64,000 nucleotides of DNA. Source: Anaeromassilibacillus sp001305115 (GTDB lineage: Bacteria; Bacillota; Clostridia; Oscillospirales; Acutalibacteraceae). The translations under genes and the position numbers were made by a program. The stretch is from assembly GCA_042854365.1 (NCBI GenBank), contig AP031437.1, positions 2,666,001 to 2,730,000 on the forward strand, in the 5' to 3' direction. This document shows positions 1 to 9,100 of this stretch, piece after piece (position 1 is the first letter of the stretch; the number at the start of each line of letters is the position of its first letter). The notes beneath the pieces are model-generated. The model was not told the DNA's origin and did no database searches. It saw only the letters and a program-made list of their open reading frames with translations.

Positions 1-34
1 TTAAAGAAAGCCCTCTGCGTTTGGTTTTCTTCAT
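1..34 (-). CDS. Start of a sugar ABC transporter permease (partial)
   Basis: Only the first eleven codons are inside the window; they read MKKTKRRGLSL from an ATG whose complement lies at 32-34. An AAGGAG ribosome binding site sits about eleven bases upstream, just past the hairpin that follows the solute-binding protein gene. A short basic N-terminus directly after a sugar-binding lipoprotein gene is typical of the first of two MalF/MalG-like permeases. The identity is inferred from position, because no membrane segment is visible. Confidence 0.5.
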   Translation of the reverse strand, partial: MKKTKRRGLSL

Positions 35-92
35 GGTTTACGTTTCTCCTTCCTATAATCTCTCTTCTATCCTGGCTTTTCGCCTTCTACAG

Positions 93-109
93 ACCGCTTT
101 GTAAGCGGT
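93..109 (-). other. Intercistronic stem-loop after the solute-binding protein gene
   Basis: A 7-bp inverted repeat (ACCGCTT / AAGCGGT) with a 3-base loop lies between the binding protein stop and the permease start. No T-run follows, so it is not a full terminator. Small stem-loops in this place often stabilise the upstream mRNA, so that the binding protein is made in excess over the permeases; that role is inferred here. Confidence 0.4.
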
Positions 110-121
110 TGTATCCAAAAG

Positions 122-1438
122 TTATGAGTGGAGAACCGATGCACGCGCTTGTGTCTGCGCGTTTTTCAGCGTCTCATCCATATCTGCCCCCTGCATGATG
201 GATTGCAGGCTCTGGGCGATGATGTCCTCCATCGTATAGGTATACAAACCATAGTTCACAGGAGGCGTTTGCTCCGCCCATGTAGCAAAGTCCTCGTAAA
301 TACGCTGGCCACCAAAAAAGGCATTTGGTTCTCCGCAATGCTTTAAGTCCTTTGCTGATTTCATCGTGCTTACCAGACTGATTTCCTTCACAAGGTCGTC
401 AATCAGCTGTTCATTGGAAGCAAATGTTTTTCCCAAAAAGTCCACTGCCAAATCCGCGCCAGGAACCTTATCAATGACATACCAGCTTCCACCGCCGATG
501 CTCGAAGCATTGATCGACTGTGGAATATCATCCAGCCGCGGGATTGGCGCCACTGCCCATTTTCCACTCTGTTCCTCCGCCTTGACAATGTTGGACATTG
601 CCCAACAGCCGGTGGGAACGCTGGCTACTTCTCCCTCCTGAAACGCCTTTACAAATGGGTCCCAACCGGAAACCTGTAGCGCAATGCCTGCGTTGACCAT
701 CCGTTCGTAAGTGGACAACGCCGCTTTGAGTACCTCATTTTCAGCGATGTCAACGGTTTCTCCATCTTCTTTCATATACCAAGCGCCCGCGGACTGCATC
801 ATGATTCGGATCTGTCCCAAGTCGCTGGGATCGAGCGTCAGCATATATTTTCCGGTAGCCTCTTTGACGTCTTTTCCAATTTCTATGTATTCATTCCAAG
901 TCAGATTCTGCATGTCCTGCTCGGTATATCCCGCTTCCCGCAGATAATCCCTGCGATAAAACAAGGCGGCTGCACCACTGTCGAACGGCACTCCGTAGAT
1001 CTTTCCTTCCTCCGTCATGACACGGAGTTTATACTCCATAAATCTGTCGGGATCTACAATGGAGGAAAGGTCCCGAAGCTCGCCCGGATACGATTTCAAA
1101 AAATTCTGAATACGGTAATCCTCAATCAAAACAATGTTGGGAAGCCCTTCATAATTAGACGAAGAAAATGCCGTATTGAGCTTTGTGATAATATCCGTTT
1201 GCGCCATGCTGACTACATTGACCTGAATTTCCGGGTTGATATTCGCATAATACGCCTTGGCCAAGTTGGCCGCTTTTACATTGAAGGTGTCGTCCCATGC
1301 CCATATGGTCAGAACATTGTCACTTGTTTCTACGGTTGCCTGTGTATGCGGCTGCTCTTCGGTTTGATTCGAGCAAGCGGTTAGCCCCCATAACAAACAA
1401 ATACTCAACAGCAGGGCCAACACCCGAAGACTACGCAC
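122..1438 (-). CDS. Extracellular solute-binding lipoprotein of a carbohydrate ABC transporter
   Basis: This is a substrate-binding protein of the family 1 (sugar) type, anchored outside the membrane to capture an oligosaccharide and deliver it to the permease downstream. The N-terminus has a hydrophobic stretch ending in a lipobox, GLTAC, followed by an acidic and Thr/Gln-rich linker. The body shows typical family segments such as LTIWAWDD near the start, FDSGAAALFYRRDYL and SIGGGSWYVI. The length of about 438 residues is normal. The AGGAGG site nearly touches the first ATG but is well spaced from the GTG two codons later, so GTG at 1438 is the preferred start. It lies downstream of a YesN/YesM-like pair, which probably controls it. 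The sugar cannot be read from sequence; the secreted glycosidase at 6.1-9.7 kb is a possible supplier. Confidence 0.9.
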   Translation of the reverse strand: MRSLRVLALLLSICLLWGLTACSNQTEEQPHTQATVETSDNVLTIWAWDDTFNVKAANLAKAYYANINPEIQVNVVSMAQTDIITKLNTAFSSSNYEGLPNIVLIEDYRIQNFLKSYPGELRDLSSIVDPDRFMEYKLRVMTEEGKIYGVPFDSGAAALFYRRDYLREAGYTEQDMQNLTWNEYIEIGKDVKEATGKYMLTLDPSDLGQIRIMMQSAGAWYMKEDGETVDIAENEVLKAALSTYERMVNAGIALQVSGWDPFVKAFQEGEVASVPTGCWAMSNIVKAEEQSGKWAVAPIPRLDDIPQSINASSIGGGSWYVIDKVPGADLAVDFLGKTFASNEQLIDDLVKEISLVSTMKSAKDLKHCGEPNAFFGGQRIYEDFATWAEQTPPVNYGLYTYTMEDIIAQSLQSIMQGADMDETLKNAQTQARASVLHS

Positions 1439-1554
1439 GCCCATCCCTCCTAAGTCGATTTCACCTGCATCTTACGATGCTCATTTGGGTCCGTGCAGTT
1501 TTAAGTGAATTTTTCTCTCCTGTCCACTTTATTTTACTAAAAACGCAGGCCAAA

Positions 1555-1625
1555 GTATTAGCAATTTCTTTCTCTCATTTTGTACTTTTTTTGGATGTTT
1601 TTTCACCGATAATGGTACTTTTTTT
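1555..1625 (-). promoter_or_regulatory. Promoter of the binding protein gene with two direct repeats (candidate response-regulator sites)
   Basis: On the minus strand a TGC-TAATAC extended -10 lies at 1563-1555. Upstream of it the 11-base word AAAAAAAGTAC occurs twice, at 1592-1582 and 1625-1615, exactly 33 bp apart, or about three helical turns. The nearer copy covers the expected -35 position, where no good -35 hexamer is seen. This arrangement is typical of an activator-dependent promoter. The AraC-type regulator encoded upstream is the obvious candidate ligand, but that is inference. Confidence 0.45.
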
Positions 1626-1647
1626 ATAAATTGGTAGGATTTTTAGG

Positions 1648-3423
1648 TCAATCCATCCTTTGTATGGGAATGGTCACAGTGACCGCGGTTCCTTTCCCTG
1701 GCGCGCTGGAAATGGTAACTCCATACGGCGCCCCGTAAAGAAGTTTGATTCGGTCGTCCACGTTATTGATGCCAATTCCGGTAAAATGATCTGCTTTTCC
1801 CCCTTTGGAAAGGGTACGTCCCACTTCTTCCTTCTTCATTCCAGAACCGTTATCAATGATTTCACTCACCAGATCATTTCCCCTGCGCCGAATGCAGACA
1901 AAAATACTTCCCTCCTCAGCCCCGCTGAAAGCATGGAAAAAAGCATTTTCGACAAACGGCTGTAGGGTCAATTTCGGCATCAAACAATCCTGGCAATCTT
2001 CCGCCAGTGAAAAGCGAACCTGAATCTGTTCTCCAAACCGTAGATGTTGTAAAAAGACATAGTCTTTTAAATTATCGATCTCCTCTGCTGCGGTAATCCG
2101 TTCCTCCCGTTTGCTAATCGTCCCTCGCAACAGACGGCTAAACGAATCGATCGCCTGCACAGCGCTCTCTGAATTCCCCTGCCAGATCATCCACTTCAAG
2201 GATGCAAGCGTATTATAGATAAAATGTGGATTAATCTGCATTTGTAACGCCCGAATCTCTGCTTCCCGCTTCTCGTCCTCCATGGTCATAATCTGTTCCA
2301 TATAGCTGTCGAGTCCATCCAACATATAATTAAACGCGGTTGCAAGTTCCCGCACTTCATAGTTGCCCTTTACAGGAATATGGCGGCTAAAATCGCCCTG
2401 CGTCACTTTTTTCATCTCATTGACGAGGGAATTGATCGGCCGTGTCGTCTTTCTTACCACAAAAAACATGATGGCAAATACGCACAACACGACTAAAAGG
2501 GTCATAATTTCAATGGATTTATGGCGGTCGACTGCACGCAGGATACTCTCCCGATCGATCAAACCTACGAGATGGAACTCCCAATGGGGAATTTTCTGCG
2601 CCACCACCGCCATCTGACGATCCGACTGGACCGTCTCGCCGTAGGGCAAATCCTCCTGTTCTACCTGTTGTGCGATGCTCAAAAGATCCAAATCCTTAAA
2701 TCCAATGATTTCCTTTTGCGTGGAGGAAATAATGCGTCCATCGCTGTCCAATAGCATCAAACTATTGGCATCACTGCTGAAACTGCTGTAAAAATTGCGC
2801 AGAACCTCCTGCGGGATGATGACATATGCGTAACCATAGTTGGATTGCCCACCCGCATAATTTAAACCCGTACTGGCAACGATGGCGCTATCCCCCTGAG
2901 TCAGCGTAGTGAATCCATCGTCGACAAACTGATATAGGATGCGATTGGGCTGGCGTCGTGTCTCTTCTGTGACGCGGCTGTTCAAAAGCTCTTCCACCGG
3001 GATCGTCAAACCCGCATCACTGCTCAGGTAGGTACTTCCATTGACTCCTACCAATACAATGCTCATTTTTTCAAAGTAATCCGGTGGCAACGCATGTTCC
3101 AAGTTCCACACCATGCTGTATTGCGTATAAGAAGCCGTCGCGGAACTGCGGTCATCACTGGTGAGGTAACTTCGGAACGCCCAGTTGTTTTTGACCACGC
3201 TCATGATCTCTGAAATTTCGTCGTTAAACCGGCTCATGTTTTCCCGAATCTGTCCAATAATCTGGGAATTTGACTGCGTAAAGGTATCCACATAGACATC
3301 CTCAGACGCCCGAATAGAAATACTGAGCGTCAACGTAGCAACGCATACGACGCTCAGCAGCATAACGGATAATATCTTTATCAATAAACTATTGGACCGC
3401 AGTTTATCTAGGAATTTTTCCAT
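1648..3423 (-). CDS. YesM-family sensor histidine kinase
   Basis: This is a membrane histidine kinase of the LytS/YesM type that probably senses extracellular sugar, directly or through the binding protein, and phosphorylates the adjacent YesN-like regulator. Visible parts in order: TM1 at about residues 15-35; a large extracellular dCache-like region of about 260 residues; TM2 at about 303-325; a HAMP segment; a kinase domain with the phospho-accepting His in QINPHFIYNTL near residue 398; and a C-terminal ATPase domain with an N-box (PFVENAFFHA) and a GIGINN G-box. The length of 591 residues is usual. A GGAGGG site precedes the ATG. The first codons overlap the end of the regulator gene, so the two are translationally linked. 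Confidence 0.93.
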   Translation of the reverse strand: MEKFLDKLRSNSLLIKILSVMLLSVVCVATLTLSISIRASEDVYVDTFTQSNSQIIGQIRENMSRFNDEISEIMSVVKNNWAFRSYLTSDDRSSATASYTQYSMVWNLEHALPPDYFEKMSIVLVGVNGSTYLSSDAGLTIPVEELLNSRVTEETRRQPNRILYQFVDDGFTTLTQGDSAIVASTGLNYAGGQSNYGYAYVIIPQEVLRNFYSSFSSDANSLMLLDSDGRIISSTQKEIIGFKDLDLLSIAQQVEQEDLPYGETVQSDRQMAVVAQKIPHWEFHLVGLIDRESILRAVDRHKSIEIMTLLVVLCVFAIMFFVVRKTTRPINSLVNEMKKVTQGDFSRHIPVKGNYEVRELATAFNYMLDGLDSYMEQIMTMEDEKREAEIRALQMQINPHFIYNTLASLKWMIWQGNSESAVQAIDSFSRLLRGTISKREERITAAEEIDNLKDYVFLQHLRFGEQIQVRFSLAEDCQDCLMPKLTLQPFVENAFFHAFSGAEEGSIFVCIRRRGNDLVSEIIDNGSGMKKEEVGRTLSKGGKADHFTGIGINNVDDRIKLLYGAPYGVTISSAPGKGTAVTVTIPIQRMD

Positions 3424-4979
3424 CGTTTCCCTCCGATCGGCGAAACAGCGCCGTACTGCCGGCGGAATTCGCTCGGCGTCTTCCCGGTAAATTTCTTAAA
3501 TACTTTACAGAAATAGCTATGATCGCCATAACCAACCATTCCACATACCTCGGAGACCGGAATATCTCCCTTTCGCAGAAGTTCCTCTGCCCGGCGAATC
3601 CGTGCGCGGTTCAAGTATTCGCTAAATCCTTCGCGACTGTTTGCACTGAAATACGAGGATAAATAGGAATAATTAAAGTTAAAGGTCTTTGCAACATCGT
3701 TCAAGGTCAGGGGTTCCGCACAGTGTTCCTCCACATAATCGAGAATCTCCTGGACCGAACGCCGGCCCTGTCGCGGCGTCTGCTCCTCGAAGAGCTTGAC
3801 AAATTCTACTTGAATACAATGAAACGCCTCTAAAAGATCCTGGGCAAACTTCGCCTCGCTGATCTGGATAAAACAGTCTCGCTTGAGGGAACTGATTCGT
3901 TCTGCATCCATGCCATTTTCTTCCCAAGAAGAAAGAACTTGATACAACGCATCTTGAACCAAAGATTTTAACTCAAATTCGCCGGGCGCTTGCCGCTCAA
4001 CCGCCCGCTGTAACCACGCTTCCAACTGTGTCAAAGCGCCTGTGATGTCAGAGCTATGCACTTGTGTATTAAACGATGCAAGGTCGAAGGGTTCCGCGGG
4101 GACTGGGGTAAACGCATCCTCGCCCTGAATAAATTCATCGCGGCAATAAAAGCGCTGCCGGGAGAGCGCAGTCAGCCGGTTGTATGTCTCTTTCAGCATC
4201 CCCAACCCCTGAAATTCATTGCTATACACATAAAAAATACGCGGTGTCTTTACCCGGAGAGAAGCAACCAGTTTTTTGGCACGCTCTGTCAAAGAGCGGT
4301 AAGGTTCTGCAGCATAGTTGACAATCATCAAAAGAAATTTCCGATCAACCGTCACCACTCGTGCTGTTACCCCGGGTAAAAATTCCTCTGCACCCGCGGC
4401 CAAGGCGCCTGCCTCACGGTTTAAGTTGGCTGCATTGCCCAATACATAGGGGACGTTCATCCCCATCAAGAAAAAGCGCGGATAGGGAAACACCTTGTGC
4501 AGCTTATCCAGGGCATCCGGCGCAGGAAACCCCGACAGGGCCTGATTGAGGATACTTTCGAAGGAATCCCCGCCTCCGCGGGTAAGCACAAAATCCGGGA
4601 TCTGCCCGGCGGCCTTTCGAAGCGTTGCCAACAGCTCGTCTTGGTTTAAGGTAGGCTTCAAAATGTAATCCACAGCGCCATGTTGAAAGGTAGATTTTAC
4701 ATACTCAAAGTCGCTGTACCCACTCAATACGATCACGCGTGTTTCGGGATAGCGCTCCTGAATTGCCTGCGTCAAAGCGATTCCATCCATCACAGGCATC
4801 ACCACGTCTGTCAATACAATATGTGGTTTCAATTCCTCAATCTGTGCCAAAGCTTCCGCACCATTGGATGCTTCCCCAACAATCTGGAACCCTTCCTGCT
4901 CCCAATGAATCAGCCCCTTGACCCCCTGACGGGTAAGATATTCGTCCTCCACAATCAGGATGCGGCAATAGGTACACAT
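3408..4979 (-). CDS. YesN-family response regulator, REC plus AraC-type DNA-binding domain
   Basis: The N-terminal receiver domain shows the acidic pair in VEDE (residues 11-13), the phospho-acceptor Asp in VLTDVVMP (about residue 58) and the conserved Lys in YILKPT. A middle region of about 280 residues follows. The C-terminus is an AraC-type double helix-turn-helix (about 415-515), with the usual SYLSSYFSA and the GYGDHSYFCKVFKKFTG signature. An ATG seven codons further upstream is possible, but the GGGGAGGGGG ribosome binding site lies inside that extension and points to ATG at 4979. The regulator gene comes first in the operon, ahead of the kinase and the transporter. It should activate transport genes in response to the cognate sugar. 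Confidence 0.93.
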   Translation of the reverse strand: MCTYCRILIVEDEYLTRQGVKGLIHWEQEGFQIVGEASNGAEALAQIEELKPHIVLTDVVMPVMDGIALTQAIQERYPETRVIVLSGYSDFEYVKSTFQHGAVDYILKPTLNQDELLATLRKAAGQIPDFVLTRGGGDSFESILNQALSGFPAPDALDKLHKVFPYPRFFLMGMNVPYVLGNAANLNREAGALAAGAEEFLPGVTARVVTVDRKFLLMIVNYAAEPYRSLTERAKKLVASLRVKTPRIFYVYSNEFQGLGMLKETYNRLTALSRQRFYCRDEFIQGEDAFTPVPAEPFDLASFNTQVHSSDITGALTQLEAWLQRAVERQAPGEFELKSLVQDALYQVLSSWEENGMDAERISSLKRDCFIQISEAKFAQDLLEAFHCIQVEFVKLFEEQTPRQGRRSVQEILDYVEEHCAEPLTLNDVAKTFNFNYSYLSSYFSANSREGFSEYLNRARIRRAEELLRKGDIPVSEVCGMVGYGDHSYFCKVFKKFTGKTPSEFRRQYGAVSPIGGKRWKNS

Positions 4980-5020
4980 AATGTTCCCCCTCCCCACCAT
5001 CCGGCGGTTTTTCTGTCCCT

Positions 5021-5049
5021 ATTATAGCGTATTCGCGCTTTTCCAACAA
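5021..5049 (-). promoter_or_regulatory. Sigma-A-type promoter for the regulator/kinase operon
   Basis: On the minus strand TTGTTG (complement of 5044-5049) and a perfect TATAAT (complement of 5021-5026) are separated by 17 bases. This places transcription initiation about 35-40 bases upstream of the regulator start codon. Confidence 0.6.
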
Positions 5050-5470
5050 GCGCCGAAGTTTCTCCACTTTTATCAAAAGATCTATACAAATCTTCCGGAT
5101 GGCAACGTATCAGATGTCTTGGCGCCAATCATGTGCCTGTACAGATCCTCTCTGTCTGGAATATTGCTTACATACCATTCCACACAATGATTTTCTGTAA
5201 ACAAGTATAAATGTACCATGTTTTAACATTTTCCTATTAATTAAAATAGAAGGACTTTCCTTACAAAATCTGAGCCAATTTAAAAATCATTAGAGTTCCA
5301 ATGGCCACACAGCATTTTTATACCTACGGCATGGGCCATATAAAGAATCCGTACAAATTTTGCTTTTCGTTCCACATGGAAATTCTGGATAGGCAAATGA
5401 AGAGCGCTCAAAAAGCAGAACCCCCCGGCTCTGTCTCACACATTCAGAAATAGAAGGGCAAAACACAGAA
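5050..5470. other. Intergenic stretch with no gene seen
   Basis: About 420 bases upstream of the regulator operon, AT-rich, with stops in all frames. I see no RNA fold, promoter pair or recognisable remnant apart from the hairpin that closes it at 5471-5506. Confidence 0.5.
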
Positions 5471-5506
5471 GACCCAACCTTGGGGAAATCCCCAGGGTTG
5501 GGTCTT
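5471..5506 (-). terminator. Long hairpin terminator, distal copy
   Basis: A 16-bp stem (AGACCCAACCTTGGGG against its near-perfect complement, one wobble pair) with a 4-base loop is followed on the minus strand by TCTGTGTTTT. It ends the outer of two duplicated 3' units downstream of the glycosidase gene. The plus strand also reads a modest T-rich tail, so it may work in both directions. Confidence 0.6.
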
Positions 5507-5529
5507 TACTGTTTATCGGGCAAAATCCT

Positions 5530-5870
5530 TCCCTTTTATCTTGGCTTCCATGAGTCAATCATCACTGGACACGCAGTGTCTTCCCTCCCTACAGTATTTT
5601 CTACGGAAGCAAAGCGCAAAAATTTTTTGTTTTGATCCATAAGGGAGAGGCCCTAGGTGGTTTAGATAATCGTTCCTGTATAGTGCTCCACTAAATGTGC
5701 AACGCCTTACATGCCTATGGCGGACGTACAGTGTCTTTTCGCGCCTACGGTGTTCCCTAAGAAAACAAACTGCTAGGAATTTGCTTTCCACTCCACGGGA
5801 GAAGTCTTACAGAAGCAGGCAAAAATTTTCATGAAGAAAAAAGCACAACCTTATCACATGCAAAAAGCGG
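5530..5870 (-). repeat. Diverged duplicate of the glycosidase 3' flank, distal unit
   Basis: This unit contains two copies of a word pattern of about 55 bases, resembling GGACGTACAGTGTCTT, a CGCGCCTACGG block and a GAAGC-AAA block. The same pattern recurs once in the proximal unit at about 5995-6115. No open frame spans it. Together with the closing hairpin it looks like a decayed copy of the region between a stop codon and its terminator. The elements are probably remains of a tandem duplication; an intergenic repeat family is the alternative. Confidence 0.45.
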
Positions 5871-5885
5871 GTGAATAACACATAG

Positions 5886-5923
5886 AAGGACCTGATCCTG
5901 GAGATCTCCAGGATCAGGTCCTT
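5886..5923 (-). terminator. 38-bp perfect palindrome, probable terminator of the glycosidase gene
   Basis: The sequence from 5886 to 5923 is a perfect inverted repeat centred on GAGATCTC, with AAGGACCTGATCCT as the outer arm. It has the same surroundings as the hairpin at 5471-5506 (a CACA/CATA-GAA lead-in and a TTTAT tail), but its stem bases differ while pairing is kept. That is the pattern expected when the structure, not the sequence, is under selection. It lies about 200 bases after the glycosidase stop codon. Confidence 0.6.
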
Positions 5924-5994
5924 CGTTTATTGAGAAGAAGAGAAGCCTTTTCTTTTATTTTGCCATTTCCGACTTAGCCAACCTTCCCTGTACA

Positions 5995-6115
5995 GTGCTT
6001 TACCGGACGTGCAATGTCTTACGCGGACCTCCGGTCCGGGCGCGCCTACGGCGGCAACCACGGAAGCAAACCGCGATTGGTTTGCTTCCGTGCTCCACGT
6101 AGGAAGTCCTCCGAA
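5995..6115 (-). repeat. Proximal 3' repeat unit with internal hairpin
   Basis: Directly after the glycosidase stop codon lies a 13-bp perfect hairpin (ACGGAAGCAAACC / GGTTTGCTTCCGT, around 6060-6093). It is next to the CGCGCCTACGG and GGACGTGCAATGTCTT blocks that are repeated in the distal unit at 5530-5870. It forms the 3' untranslated part of the glycosidase mRNA. Function unknown. Confidence 0.45.
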
Positions 6116-6120
6116 AACAC

Positions 6121-9100
6121 TCAGCCAATCGTCACTACACTATGTTTGACTGGAGCATTGCCCGGCAGGGTGGTGTACACGCCCGTACTCTGGCCCGGCG
6201 TGCCAATCGCATAGACTCTATAGTAGTAGTCGTTGCCAATCTTCGCCACAAACTGTGTCTTTAACACATCTCCATTGCCGACGGTGAAGCTTGGCATCTG
6301 GTTCGCGCCATCGACCACCGTCATCTTAAAGCAGTATGCCTGGCCGTGTTTCAGCGCAAAGTTCACTGTCGTGTCGGAAACCACATGCGCCTGCTGGCTG
6401 GTCACGCCCTGAGTTGCAGAGACAATACCCGATTTGCCGTATGCGTTGCCCACGTTGGCAGACGTGCTGCCCTTGCTGCTTCCGCTGCTGCCCGCGCCCG
6501 GCTTCTCCTCCTTGACCAGGCCGTTTGCAGCCTCTTCCAGATTGACATATGCCTTTGTAACCGCCTGTTTGTCTGCATTCGTGTCCACCGCAACCGCCTT
6601 CGCAACGCTCAATGCTGCCTTAAAGGCTGCCACACTGCGGTCGGTATAGCCAACCAGATCCTTTTGCTCCATCTCAGCGATCAACTTGTTCAACTCGTCC
6701 TTGTTCGGAATCTTCCGCAGGGCTGTCATTGCTTTCATCAGCTCTAACGCCTTCGCATCCACATCCGCTTGGTCTGCGTTTGTGTTTAGAAGCAGCTCTT
6801 CCGCTTCTGCCAATACCTTGGTAAAGGTATTGAATGCCTCATCCTGTATGTAGCTATCCAGATCGAAGGTGTTCGCCTCGTCTACCACCCCCTGCAGTTC
6901 GCTTGCATCCGCACGGTTTTCCAACTTCTCAATCGCTGCCTGTAAGTTGCCATATGCCTCATCGACATCCACCTTCAGCGGATTCTCCTCGCCATAGACC
7001 TCCTTCGCCGCCTCGAGTGCTTCCTCGAAGCCCGCCGTTGTACTTGGCTTGAACTCGTCCAGGCGCTCCGCCAGCTGCTCTGCAATGTTGATCAACGGCA
7101 GCAGTATTTCCTGATCGCCTGCTTCGAATTTCAGCAAATGCATCGCGTCCAGCAGATCACTCCATGCCTTGTTGACCTCTTCCTGGGTAGCGCCCACATT
7201 GTCATAAACCGTCTGTGCATCTGTCCGGGCCTTCGTAAAGAATTCCTTCACCTCGGGCACCAGGCGGTCAATCACATTCTGTGGCACGGCGTTGGCCTGC
7301 TCCAGAACCACTTCCAGGATGCTCTTGTTAACTTTGGCAAATATAAAACGCAGGCTCGTACTCTCGTTTGGCATTGTAAAGGTATATGTGCAACCATCCG
7401 CTCCAAACTCGATGTCCTCGCCGTTGAGCTGTGCGCTTGAAAATACACCTTCGGTCGGGGTAAAGGTGAAGGTCAGCTCTTCGCCCGGCTGCACTTTTGC
7501 GCCGTAGATCGCGTCCGTGGATAGGATCTCTTCCGCATTACCCTCGATTCTCATCGATGCGTTACCGCTCCACTGCACCGTCAGAAGCTGGGATTCCACC
7601 TCTTCGCCCGCGTCGAGATAAATTTCAAGCGCTTGGAGCGCCGCCTGAATGCGCTCTAAAGAACCGCCGTCCACACGCAATTCCGTCTGCAAAGCGGTTA
7701 CCTTTTCCTGCAAACCTTGATACCATGCTTCCGAACAATCCTCTGGAGAAATTGCCTGCGCACGCTGCAAAGCACTCAAGTCGATGGACGTATCCAGCGC
7801 AATCAAACGACCCTCGCTCCCCACTGCATTGTAATAATGGTAGACAACCCCATTCTTTTTCACAACACAGGGCTTATGGGCATAGGTAGAGCTGTAGGTA
7901 TTGTTGCGCTCCGTCAACGGAATATACGATTTTTCCCAATGAACCATGTCCTTTGAAACAGCGAACGAGTCGATAATACCGCCGGGAGAGCTGGTAAAGT
8001 AGAACATCACCCAGTAATCCCCAATTTTTACAACATCCGCGTCGGCATTGTGGCTGTCTCCCCAAATCGCGCCGCTGGGAGAAATATCCTGATTCAGCAC
8101 GGGATTGGTTGCCTCACGTTCCCAGTGAAGCAAATCTTGGGAATACGCTTGGCACATAACCTCAGGACCGCCCGCTGCGTTGTAAAATCCCACATAGCGG
8201 CTGTTTTCTGCGTCCCAAATGGCTTGTAACTTCCAAATAATTCCCTTTTCATAAGGATAAGCGCCGTCATTCGCATCCAGCACTGGATCTGGAGCGCGTT
8301 CCCACTGGGAGAGCGACCCATCCGGCTGGAAAATGCTGTCTGCAAACGCCACGCCAGCGCGTTTGATGCCCGCCTCATAACCAGGGGTATCCGATGCCAA
8401 ATAGGTCATCGCCAGCCGGCCATCCTCTGTCACATGTGGAGTGGGAAGTTCGCCCCATTCGTGGTCGCGGACGATATAACCCGCTGCATTGTATTCGTCC
8501 CAAGCGCCGGGTTCACCATTCTCCAAAATCTTCCCGACTTTCTCCCAATGAAGCATGTCCATACTGCGGGCCAGGCCCGTGCGGTATCCGGTCCCATCGT
8601 GCCCAACATATGTCATATAGACATAAGTGTCGTCGCCCGGAATGGCAAAGACATTGGGATTGTCGATCAGGTCGCTGTCAAAAGTGTCCGTCCCGACTCC
8701 CGAATAGGAGAGCACAATTCCATATTCGTACGGCGTTTTGACTTCCTCATAGATCGATTGGAAAAGATCCTCGGACAAACGTTTTGTCAAGAAAACGGTC
8801 CTTCCTTCCGAAAAATCCTCCTGCAAAGAAACCGTCAGTTGGATGCGGCCCTCCACGGCCTCTGTCAGATCCAAGGAAAAATCCGCAGTCTGCTTATTTG
8901 CCGGGATCTCCTCCATAAAGACCTGTTCGGCACCCGCGCTGTCCACCATCTTGATGTAGACCGGTTGGCTCTGCTCTTTAGCCTCCTCCAGCATGACGGA
9001 AAGCGGCAACTGGTTGTCTCCCGGTACCATTTCCGGCACAGTTATTTCAAAACCATGCAGCATCTCTCGGACGCCCCATACACGCAGTTCGGATGCACCG

